NCBI GenBank assembly: GCA_964402115.1
Contig: CAYOBW010000326.1
Coordinates: 1 to 7,720, forward strand
Source of the DNA: CAYOBW01 sp964402115
GTDB taxonomy: Bacteria > Verrucomicrobiota > Kiritimatiellia > UBA8416 > CAYOBW01
DNA length: 7,720 bases
Reading direction: 5' to 3'
Part shown: in pieces, positions 1 to 6,134 of the stretch
How the letters are laid out: each line of letters opens with the position of its first letter
Position numbering within the stretch: position 1 is the stretch's first letter
The notes under the pieces: model-generated
Seen by the model: the letters and a program-made list of their open reading frames with translations, nothing else
Databases searched by the model: none
What the model was told of the DNA's origin: nothing
Translations under genes and position numbers: made by a program

Positions 1-10
1 CCGCGGCCGC

Positions 11-3000
11 CTACGGCCCCACCAGCTGCACGGACACGGTATCGCTCACGGCGGCTCCCGCCTTGAGCGGACGGCGCTCCGAGCCGTAGTGCCCGCTCAG
101 GAAGCCGTCGGCGCCGCCCGTGTGGAAGCCGGCCACCAGTAGCCGCAGTCCGTCGCCGTGGCGCCACGCCCGCGCGGCCTGCCTGCCGCCCCCATCGGCG
201 CGCAATCCCACCCCATCCCCGCCACACAGCGTGGCCCAGCGCAAGCCCGTCCGCGTCGCGCGAAAGTCGTTCGACCCCAGCGCGTTCTCATCCTGCTCCC
301 ACGGCCACGTCGGCGCCTGGCGTTCGTCGCCCCGCCGCCCGCTCAGGGCCGAGGTAGCTTGACCGCGCGGACGCCCGATGTGCCCCTCCGGGTAGCACGA
401 CCACTGCGCCGTGCGCTCCCAGGCCAGCGTCCCGCAGGCTGCGGCCACGTCGAACACGACACCCCATTGCCGCGGGTTGACCGCGGCCCCCACCTTGAAG
501 TCGTACACGACCTGCAAGCCGCCGGCGCCGCGGAAAACCAGCTCGTAGCCGCCGCTGCTCCCGTCGTACGTCCCCTGCACCGTCACGCGCACGTCGTCGC
601 CGTCCACGCGGGCCGCGACCGACGTGGCGGCCCACCCCGCGTACACATCCGTGAGCGGCGCGATATGCTTGTCGTGCTCGGTGGCGCAAGGGCCGGCCGT
701 CAGCGGCAGAATCAGCAGGTGCGGGCCGCCGGTCACCACCGTGGTCGCACCCTTTGCCCCGCCGCGGAGCAGCCCGGTCTTGCGGTCCACGATCCACGTG
801 CAGTCGCCGGCCCGCACGGTCCACGCGTCGGCCGCCTCCGTCAGCGCGCAGCGCGCGGGCGCGACGGCCCGCGGCTCGCTGGCCGCCGCCGTTTCCGCCC
901 CCACGACCAGGTCGTATGCGTCAACCGACACGCCGCGCGGGTCCGTGAAGCGCAGGCGCAGACGCGCCCCCGCCGCGAGCGCGCCCTTGACGGGTACGGC
1001 CAGCCGGCCGGCCTGGCGCGCGGGGAGTTCCGCCCGCAGCTCGCCGCGCTCCGAGCCCAGTTCCCATGCGATCGCGACCTCGCGCAAGTCCGTGAAATTG
1101 AACCGGTTCTCGATCGGCACCAGGAGCGGCTGGCCGGGTTCCGGACGCACCAGCGGCCGCTCCTCGATGCGCACGGGCGAGTAGCTCTTCTGCACGTGCC
1201 AGGCCTCGGGCTTCAGCCGCCGCCAGCCATCCAGCGGGCCCCACTCGCCGTAGCCCACGGCGCGCCCGTCCGGCAGCAGGAACACGTCGTCGATGCCCGA
1301 CCAGATCGTGCCGCCCACGTTCCCCGTGCTGCGGTACATCGCATCGTACATGGGCTGCAGCGCGCGCCCGTAGTCCTCGCGCACGCAGGGATCGGTGACG
1401 ATCTCCCGCCGGTTGTAGCAGTTCAGGTGGCAGTACTCCCCGAAATGCGTCGGGCGTACGCCCTTGTCCGCCTCGGCCGGCCCGTTCAACCCCGGGTAGT
1501 GGTAGTTGGCCAGCGGCAGGATCCCGCTGCCGGCGTTGTTGTACGTGCCCCAGCACTGGTCGTGAAACGCCAGGATGCGCGTCGGGTCGGCCAGCGCCAC
1601 GCACTGCGCCACGGCCTCGAACGCGCCGCTCCAGCGCGACTCGTTGGCCAGGGAGCGCACGATCACGCTCGGGTGGTTGGCGTAGCCCTGCACGGTCGCG
1701 AGATTCGCCTGCAGCAGCAGGAAGAAGAAGCGGTCCTTCTGCAAATCCTCGGGCTTCAGGCGCTCGTTGGCCCCGTGCTGCACCCAGCACACCGGCGCCT
1801 CCAGCTCGACGAACAGGCCCAGCTCGTCGCAGTGCCGGATGAACTCCTCCGCCGGCGGGTAGTGCGACGTGCGGACGATGTTGCAGTTCAGCGCGCGATA
1901 GAGCTCGGCGTCCTTCCGCCAGAGCGCGTCGTTGAGCGCGCGGCCCAGCAGCGGGTGCACCTCGTGGCGGCAGACGCCGCGCCACTTGATCGGCCGCCCG
2001 TTCACGAAGACCTGGTTGCCGCGCACCTCCACCTGCCGGAAGCCGAACCGCTCCTCCACGCGCGCGCCGCCGTCCACGTCGCACACCAGCGTGTAGAGGT
2101 TCGGGTGCTCGCTGTCCCACGGCAGGGGGCGCTCGACAGGCAGCTCCAGCGCCAGCGCGAGGACGTGGCCGGGCGCCGGGGCCTCGACGCGCCGCTCGGC
2201 GCGCGCGACCGTGGCGCCGGCGGGGCCCACCACGGCCAGGCGCACGGTCACGGCGCCAGAGCCGGTCGCGGCGTCGTTCGCCAGCTTGAGCCGCGCCTGC
2301 ACGACCGCGTCGCGAAAGCCCGCGTCGAACGGCGTGGCGATCTTCAGCTCCGACAGGTTCACGGCGGGCACGGCGAAGAGCTGCACCTTGCGCACGATGC
2401 CGCCCAGCGAGTGCGCGGCATACTGGCTCCCGCTGGCCAGGCGGTCCGCGAGCGACTCGTTCTGCACGGTGAGCGCGAGGGCGTTGTCGCCGGCCTGCAC
2501 GGCGTCGGTCACGTCGAACTCGAAGGGGATGAAGCCCCCCTCGTGCTCACCCACCAGGCGGCCGTTGACCCACACCTTGCAGAGGCTGTAGACGTTGTCG
2601 AACCGCAGCTTGACCCGTTTGCCGGACCAGTCGCGGGGCACGGCGAAGCTGCGCGTGTAGGCGCCCGCCGTGTTCGCCGGCACGGTGAACCCCTGCATGA
2701 CCCACTCGCCCGGCACGGCGATATCCCGCCAGGCCGCGCCCGTCGTCCCGGCGGCCGGGAAGGCGGCGGCGGGAGCGGGGTTGAACTTCCACGTGCCGTT
2801 CAGGCTGAGCAGCGGCTCCTTCACGCCCGGCACGCGAACGGGCCGCGGCGTCAGGCGCGGGAGGCCCTCGCGCATGAGCGCCTCGACGCGTGCGCGCTTC
2901 GGCCCCGAGACGGCCAGCGCGGTGACGACAGCCTGCAGCGGCGTCGGGTCCGTGGAGAGCACTTCGATTTCCGAGACAACGGCGTTGGGGCCGCTGAGGT

Positions 3001-3430
3001 GCGAGACTTCCACGTTCATCTCGCCGTAGGCGTAGGCCAGGGCAGGCAGTTCCACCTCCTCCCGCACGAGGGTGCGCGCCGGCAGAGCCAGCTTCTCGCG
3101 CAGCACCTGGCCATCGACAGCGAGCTGCACCTCGCGCGCGCCCGCGTCGGCGAGCAGCGTCAGCCGCAGCTTGTAGGCAGCCGTCGGCTTCAGCCCGCCG
3201 TAGCCGAACACCACGCGTCCGCCGAACGCCACGGTGCGCGCCGGGTCGGCGGCGCCCGCGACCGCCAGGGGCAGTTCGGCGGTCGTGTAGGTGTAAGCCG
3301 CGCCCTCCCGCAGGTGCGGCTGCCCGGCCGCCGCGCCCGCGTCGTCATAAGCCACCCGCGTCCACTCGGCGGCGCCCGCCGTCAAAACCAGCGTTCCCAG
3401 CGCGATCGAAACCAGCCCGCAGACCCGCAT
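11..3430 (-). CDS. Secreted LacZ-like glycoside hydrolase family 2 enzyme
   Basis: Predicted exported retaining glycosidase that cleaves beta-linked sugars (beta-galactosidase, glucuronidase or related; the substrate cannot be read from sequence). Numbered from the ATG at 3430 (1139 aa): signal peptide 1-21 ending TAGAA; an extra beta-rich module about 23-161; GH2 sugar-binding domain about 201-353 (starts LLSLNGTWKF); Ig-like domain about 357-466; TIM barrel about 468-756; second Ig-like domain about 761-846; LacZ small-chain-like C-terminal domain about 858-1136 with the NDFRATR motif. The general acid/base is E597 in SLANESRW and the nucleophile is E665 in HFGEY; RHEVHPLLGR and RTSHYP match LacZ-type barrel motifs. 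An ATG also lies at 3442, but an AAGGA abuts it with no spacer, whereas GGAGG sits 5 bases before the ATG at 3430, so I prefer the latter. It is the second gene of an operon, 17 bases after its partner. The family call is secure; the substrate is unknown. Confidence 0.93.
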   Translation of the reverse strand: MRVCGLVSIALGTLVLTAGAAEWTRVAYDDAGAAAGQPHLREGAAYTYTTAELPLAVAGAADPARTVAFGGRVVFGYGGLKPTAAYKLRLTLLADAGAREVQLAVDGQVLREKLALPARTLVREEVELPALAYAYGEMNVEVSHLSGPNAVVSEIEVLSTDPTPLQAVVTALAVSGPKRARVEALMREGLPRLTPRPVRVPGVKEPLLSLNGTWKFNPAPAAAFPAAGTTGAAWRDIAVPGEWVMQGFTVPANTAGAYTRSFAVPRDWSGKRVKLRFDNVYSLCKVWVNGRLVGEHEGGFIPFEFDVTDAVQAGDNALALTVQNESLADRLASGSQYAAHSLGGIVRKVQLFAVPAVNLSELKIATPFDAGFRDAVVQARLKLANDAATGSGAVTVRLAVVGPAGATVARAERRVEAPAPGHVLALALELPVERPLPWDSEHPNLYTLVCDVDGGARVEERFGFRQVEVRGNQVFVNGRPIKWRGVCRHEVHPLLGRALNDALWRKDAELYRALNCNIVRTSHYPPAEEFIRHCDELGLFVELEAPVCWVQHGANERLKPEDLQKDRFFFLLLQANLATVQGYANHPSVIVRSLANESRWSGAFEAVAQCVALADPTRILAFHDQCWGTYNNAGSGILPLANYHYPGLNGPAEADKGVRPTHFGEYCHLNCYNRREIVTDPCVREDYGRALQPMYDAMYRSTGNVGGTIWSGIDDVFLLPDGRAVGYGEWGPLDGWRRLKPEAWHVQKSYSPVRIEERPLVRPEPGQPLLVPIENRFNFTDLREVAIAWELGSERGELRAELPARQAGRLAVPVKGALAAGARLRLRFTDPRGVSVDAYDLVVGAETAAASEPRAVAPARCALTEAADAWTVRAGDCTWIVDRKTGLLRGGAKGATTVVTGGPHLLILPLTAGPCATEHDKHIAPLTDVYAGWAATSVAARVDGDDVRVTVQGTYDGSSGGYELVFRGAGGLQVVYDFKVGAAVNPRQWGVVFDVAAACGTLAWERTAQWSCYPEGHIGRPRGQATSALSGRRGDERQAPTWPWEQDENALGSNDFRATRTGLRWATLCGGDGVGLRADGGGRQAARAWRHGDGLRLLVAGFHTGGADGFLSGHYGSERRPLKAGAAVSDTVSVQLVGP

Positions 3431-3435
3431 CGTAG

Positions 3436-3440
3436 CCTCC
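3436..3440 (-). promoter_or_regulatory. Ribosome binding site GGAGG deciding the GH2 start
   Basis: On the minus strand GGAGG (3440 to 3436) is followed by a 5-base spacer and ATG at 3430-3428. The other in-frame ATG (3442-3440) has AAGGA directly against it, which is too close to serve it. The site therefore favours the shorter protein, whose N-terminus is also a cleaner signal peptide. Confidence 0.6.
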
Positions 3441-3447
3441 ATTCCTT

Positions 3448-5331
3448 CTACCGCACGATCAGCAGCGTGCCGCCGCGCTCCCTGAGCCGCTCCAGCCTCA
3501 CGGCATCGGCGATCGCCGTGCCGCCCGTGGGATTCGTCAGTTCCACCACCAGCGCGTTCGCCCCCACGAGCCGCGTCGTGAAAAGCGCCTGCCAGAACAC
3601 ATCTTCGAACCAGTCACCGACCGGCGCCACGCGCTGGTTGACCGTCGCCGACACGCTTCCGTCGGCCAGGCGGTAGACCGCGTCGGTCGGTCGGCCTCCG
3701 CCGGTCGTCCAGGTCGCCGACACCCGGTACAGCCCGGGCGCGAGGTCAGCAAAGCGGAACGACGCGACCGCGCCGCTGCCCGCCGTCACGAAGCGAATGG
3801 ACAGCCGGTGATCGCCCGGGTCCGCCTGCCAATCGGCCCAGCTGCCGGTTTCCGCGTACGTGCCCGCGTTCCCGGCCGCCGCTTCGCTGTCGACCACGTG
3901 GACGCTCTCGACGTCGGCCGCGACCCCCTCCAGCTTGACGGCATCGGCCAGGAGCGTGGAACCCGCCGGCCCCGCGTTGCGCACGGTCACGACGAGATTG
4001 CCGTCGGGCACGTCGAACACCCGCGACGACACCCGCGCAAAACCGGGAACGGCGGACGAGTCGGCGCCATGCACCTCCGGCCAGAAGTCGTGATCGCGCC
4101 ACGCGGCCTGACCGATCACGCCAATAACGCCCCGGCCACCGTCCAGCGCGTACTCCGCCGCCGCCGTGCCGACCGGCCGGAAACTCGCGTAGACCAGCAC
4201 CCGTCGCGCCGTCAGGTTGGTGAAGGCGAAGCGCGCCACGGCGTCGGGGGAGGTCGAGGCCCGCTCGTCGCCGCCCAGGCGGTCGGGGCTGTTCGTCACC
4301 CCGGTCCAGGCCCCGGCCAGCTCCTGGTAGCCGGGGCCCCCGTCATCCACCAGCGGCAGGCGTTCGACGCGGACCGCGTCGGCGATCAGCGCGAGCGTAT
4401 TGGACCCCTTCGCCACGCGCCACTCCAGCGCCCCGTCGGCGCCCACCTCAGCCGTGCAGAAGTCCTGCCAACGCGACTCCTCGAAGAAGCCGTGCCGCGG
4501 CTGCACCTGCTGGTTCACCACAAAAGCCGGTCCGCCTGCCAGCGCGTTCGTCACCACCGTCGGCCGGTTCGGGCTGGCGGTCCAGGAACTGCCCACGCGG
4601 TACCACCCGGCGGGGAGTCCCCCGAACGCGAAAGTGGCGGAGGCATTCGTCGTGACCGAGTAACGGATGCCGGCGCGGTGATCGTAGGGGTCCGCCAAGT
4701 AGTCCTGCCACGTCCCCGCCGTCTCCCTGTAGACGCCCGCATTGTTGGTCAGCGCCCCTTCGCCGGCGTCGATCACGTAGACAGCCTCGACGTCCGACCG
4801 CACGCTCTCCAGGCGCGCCACGTCGGCCACGAACGCCCGCCCCGGGCCGAAGCTGCCCGTCCGTTCGGCCAGGATGGTCACGGTGCCGTCGGCCACGTAC
4901 AACGTGCGGTTGCCCAGCCGCGCCAGGCCGGCGCCGTTCGCGCCGGCCACGTCCTCCAGGGCGATGTCGGATTCCAGCGGGTTGAGCTGGCTCACCGTGC
5001 GCCGCGCGCCGGGTTGCGGCAGCAGGCTGTAGCGCGCGCCGGTCGTGCGACCGCCGTTGTTCGCCCAGCCCGCGTAGGCCAGGTAGCGACCTGACGTCAC
5101 ATTGGTGAACGCGTACAGCACGCCGACGGCCTCGTCGTTCGAGAAGCGCAGATCGTTGCTGTAGGCGTTCGCATCGCCGGTCCACACGACCCAGCCGGCG
5201 CCCTGCTCGGCATAGCCGGCATCGCCGTCATCCATGTGGTAGACCTGCCCGCCGAACCCGCGGGAGGCCGTCACAAGCGCGCACGCCGCCCAGACAAGCC
5301 CCGCCAACCGATTGCCGATCACGCCCTTCAC
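3448..5331 (-). CDS. Secreted repeat protein with four golvesin C-terminal-like domains
   Basis: Exported protein (627 aa from the GTG at 5331) with no recognisable catalytic domain. Residues 1-22 look like a signal peptide (K2, R8, then a hydrophobic stretch ending VTA). Four beta-rich repeats follow at about 30-175, 184-325, 327-468 and 477-616. Repeats 1 and 3 resemble each other (DDG..GY start, AFTN(V/L)T core). Repeats 2 and 4 resemble each other (NAG.Y.ET start, DHR, VNQ followed by a (F/W)FE motif). All end in a (V/A)DA(V/A)(R/K)(L/V)E-type strand. This pattern fits the golvesin/xanthan-lyase C-terminal-like domain family, thought to bind glycans or cell surfaces; function here is inference. 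The open frame runs back to a TTG at 5457, but that start has no Shine-Dalgarno and lies upstream of a TACAAT candidate -10. The GTG at 5331 has GGGAGAG about 8 bases before it. It is the first gene of an operon with the GH2 enzyme. Confidence 0.75.
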   Translation of the reverse strand: MKGVIGNRLAGLVWAACALVTASRGFGGQVYHMDDGDAGYAEQGAGWVVWTGDANAYSNDLRFSNDEAVGVLYAFTNVTSGRYLAYAGWANNGGRTTGARYSLLPQPGARRTVSQLNPLESDIALEDVAGANGAGLARLGNRTLYVADGTVTILAERTGSFGPGRAFVADVARLESVRSDVEAVYVIDAGEGALTNNAGVYRETAGTWQDYLADPYDHRAGIRYSVTTNASATFAFGGLPAGWYRVGSSWTASPNRPTVVTNALAGGPAFVVNQQVQPRHGFFEESRWQDFCTAEVGADGALEWRVAKGSNTLALIADAVRVERLPLVDDGGPGYQELAGAWTGVTNSPDRLGGDERASTSPDAVARFAFTNLTARRVLVYASFRPVGTAAAEYALDGGRGVIGVIGQAAWRDHDFWPEVHGADSSAVPGFARVSSRVFDVPDGNLVVTVRNAGPAGSTLLADAVKLEGVAADVESVHVVDSEAAAGNAGTYAETGSWADWQADPGDHRLSIRFVTAGSGAVASFRFADLAPGLYRVSATWTTGGGRPTDAVYRLADGSVSATVNQRVAPVGDWFEDVFWQALFTTRLVGANALVVELTNPTGGTAIADAVRLERLRERGGTLLIVR

Positions 5332-5422
5332 GCGCCACGCTCTCCCGTGCCTACCGCAATTCGAGCGGCCAACCCTGCCCCGCCCATTGACCAGCGCCTT
5401 CGCTTTTCCACAAACGCTGCCG

Positions 5423-5428
5423 ATTGTA
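5423..5428 (-). promoter_or_regulatory. Candidate -10 box for the glycosidase operon
   Basis: The minus strand reads TACAAT, a five-of-six match to the sigma-70 -10 consensus in otherwise GC-rich DNA. No good -35 lies 16-18 bases upstream; the best TTG hexamer (TTGCGC) is 23 bases away, so an activator or a different sigma factor may be needed. Transcription would start near 5416, giving a leader of about 85 bases before the GTG at 5331. Confidence 0.35.
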
Positions 5429-5436
5429 GCCGCTAA

Positions 5437-5447
5437 CCCCACAGGGG
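5437..5447. repeat. 11-base palindrome CCCC-TGT-GGGG beside the candidate -10
   Basis: Perfect 4-base arms around a 3-base centre. The palindrome lies about 8 bases upstream of the candidate TACAAT, in the -35 to -10 interval of the glycosidase operon promoter, where a regulator could bind. It is short and GC-rich, so chance is possible. Confidence 0.35.
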
Positions 5448-5511
5448 AACAGCGCAACGTCAGGGTAAACGCAGCTTATCGAATGCTTCCGCGACCCTCG
5501 CTCTCAACTCC

Positions 5512-5527
5512 CGCAGAACCGCAGAAC
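5512..5527. repeat. Tandem duplicate of CGCAGAAC
   Basis: The 8-base unit CGCAGAAC occurs twice head to tail (5512-5519 and 5520-5527) in the middle of the divergent control region, just upstream of the candidate peroxiredoxin promoter. It may be a regulator half-site pair or a replication-slippage duplication. Confidence 0.4.
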
Positions 5528-5545
5528 GGGGGCGCGACTGCCGGC

Positions 5546-5574
5546 TTGCGTGGCCGGGCGCGGGGCGCTACCAT
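5546..5574 (+). promoter_or_regulatory. Candidate sigma-70-like promoter of the peroxiredoxin gene
   Basis: TTGCGT at 5546-5551 (three of six to TTGACA) and TACCAT at 5569-5574 (four of six to TATAAT) are separated by exactly 17 bases. Transcription would start near 5581, leaving a leader of about 84 bases that includes both copies of the 13-base direct repeat. This is pattern matching only. Confidence 0.4.
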
Positions 5575-5578
5575 AGCG

Positions 5579-5616
5579 GCTGCAAGGGCGGAAACCATTC
5601 ACTGCTGCAAGGGCGG
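5579..5616. repeat. Perfect 13-base direct repeat with 25-base period
   Basis: GCTGCAAGGGCGG occurs at 5579-5591 and again at 5604-5616, identical in all 13 positions, with 12 bases between the copies. It straddles the predicted transcription start of the peroxiredoxin gene and extends into its leader. Same-orientation spacing of 25 bases is about two to two and a half helical turns, compatible with a paired binding site. Confidence 0.55.
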
Positions 5617-5650
5617 GTGGGAGGGTTGCCGCAACGGGATCGGATCGAGA

Positions 5651-5656
5651 AAGGAG
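5651..5656 (+). promoter_or_regulatory. Ribosome binding site AAGGAG deciding the TTG start of bcp
   Basis: AAGGAG, a near-perfect Shine-Dalgarno, is followed by an 8-base spacer and TTG at 5665-5667. The only other nearby in-frame start (GTG at 5656) overlaps the site itself and so cannot use it. Confidence 0.65.
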
Positions 5657-5664
5657 TGTGCGCG

Positions 5665-6129
5665 TTGAAAACGCTGCAAGTTGGAGACAAGGCCCCCGCC
5701 ATCAAGCTCATGAGTCAGAACCGGGAGAAGGTCGCGCTGGCCGATTTCGGGGGGCAGCGGGTGCTGGTGTACTTCTACCCGAAGGCGGATACGCCGGGCT
5801 GCACGCAGCAAGGTTGCGCGCTCCGCGACACGCTGCCGGTGCTGGGGCAGGCCGGGGTGCGCGTGCTCGGCATCAGCCCCGATGCGCCGGAGGTCCAGGA
5901 GCGGTTCGATCGGAAGCACAAGCTGGGCTTCCTGCTGCTGGCGGACGAGGACCACAAGGTCGCCGAGGCCTACGGCGTGTGGGGCGAGAAGAGCCTCTAC
6001 GGCAAGACCTACATGGGCATCATCCGCTCGGCGTTTCTCGTCGACGCCGAAGGTCGCCTGGCCGGCGCCTGGTACAAGATCAGCCCGGCCGACACGGTCC
6101 CGACCGTCAGGCAGGCGCTCGGTCTGTAG
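5665..6129 (+). CDS. bcp: Bcp/PrxQ-type thiol peroxidase (atypical 2-Cys peroxiredoxin)
   Basis: Cytoplasmic peroxiredoxin that reduces hydrogen and organic hydroperoxides using thioredoxin as electron donor. From the TTG start the protein is 154 aa, the usual length for the family. The active site YPKADTPGCTQQGC gives peroxidatic C46 and resolving C51, five residues later as in E. coli Bcp; T43 and R121 complete the conserved active-site set. Other matches to Bcp are LGISPD, the DEDHKV segment and the VWGEKS(L)YGKTYMG stretch. The frame is open back to a GTG at 5617, but AAGGAG at 5651-5656 sits 8 bases before the TTG at 5665, and the shorter protein starts exactly where the family starts (KTLQVGDKAPA). 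The gene is alone on its strand, divergent from the glycosidase operon and convergent with the transporter gene, with 5 bases between the stops. Nothing is missing or broken. Confidence 0.95.
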   Translation: MKTLQVGDKAPAIKLMSQNREKVALADFGGQRVLVYFYPKADTPGCTQQGCALRDTLPVLGQAGVRVLGISPDAPEVQERFDRKHKLGFLLLADEDHKVAEAYGVWGEKSLYGKTYMGIIRSAFLVDAEGRLAGAWYKISPADTVPTVRQALGL

Positions 6130-6133
6130 CGCC
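6114..6133. terminator. Weak bidirectional hairpin at the convergent gene ends
   Basis: GGCGCT (6114-6119) and AGCGCC (6128-6133) form a perfect 6-base GC-rich stem with an 8-base loop covering the bcp stop codon. It lies just past the stop of the opposing transporter gene, so it could serve both directions. No T tract follows on either strand, so a standard intrinsic terminator is not shown. Confidence 0.25.
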
Positions 6134-6134
6134 C

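Larger units (their letters stand above)
5332..5664. other. Divergent intergenic control region
   Basis: About 330 bases separate the preferred starts of the minus-strand glycosidase operon and the plus-strand peroxiredoxin gene. The region has a less biased composition than the genes and no convincing coding sequence. It contains candidate promoters for both directions, a CCCC-TGT-GGGG palindrome (5437-5447), a tandem 8-base repeat (5512-5527) and a 13-base direct repeat (5579-5591 and 5604-5616). Both leaders would be about 85 bases long. Confidence 0.6.

Noticed and set aside
1..10. Overlapping SacII and NotI sites (CCGCGGCCGC) at the very edge, suggesting a cloning junction
   Set aside because: Such sites are expected by chance in DNA this GC-rich, and no vector sequence is visible.
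921..2120. Minus-strand open frame (399 codons) in another frame of the GH2 gene
   Set aside because: Arg/Ala/Gly-rich translation without motifs, overlapping the catalytic domain of the real gene in a different frame.
158..3676. Very long plus-strand open frame (1172 codons) antisense to the GH2 gene and the end of the repeat-protein gene
   Set aside because: It is a by-product of strong G/C third-position bias in the real genes. Its translation is dominated by Arg, His, Ala and Gln with no domain or motif, while the opposite strand encodes a full-length GH2 enzyme with catalytic residues.
3808..5094. Plus-strand open frame (428 codons) antisense to the repeat protein
   Set aside because: Low-complexity Arg/His/Ala/Val composition and no recognisable motif; it lies fully within the real minus-strand gene.
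5280..5331. Possible lipoprotein box (V-W-A-A-C) in the repeat-protein signal peptide
   Set aside because: Trp at -3 does not fit a lipobox, and a normal VTA cleavage site follows a few residues later.
5332..5457. Longer N-terminus of the repeat protein from the TTG at 5457
   Set aside because: No Shine-Dalgarno, it would place 42 Arg/Gly-rich residues before an otherwise normal signal peptide, and it would have to be transcribed from upstream of the candidate -10. Kept as an alternative only.
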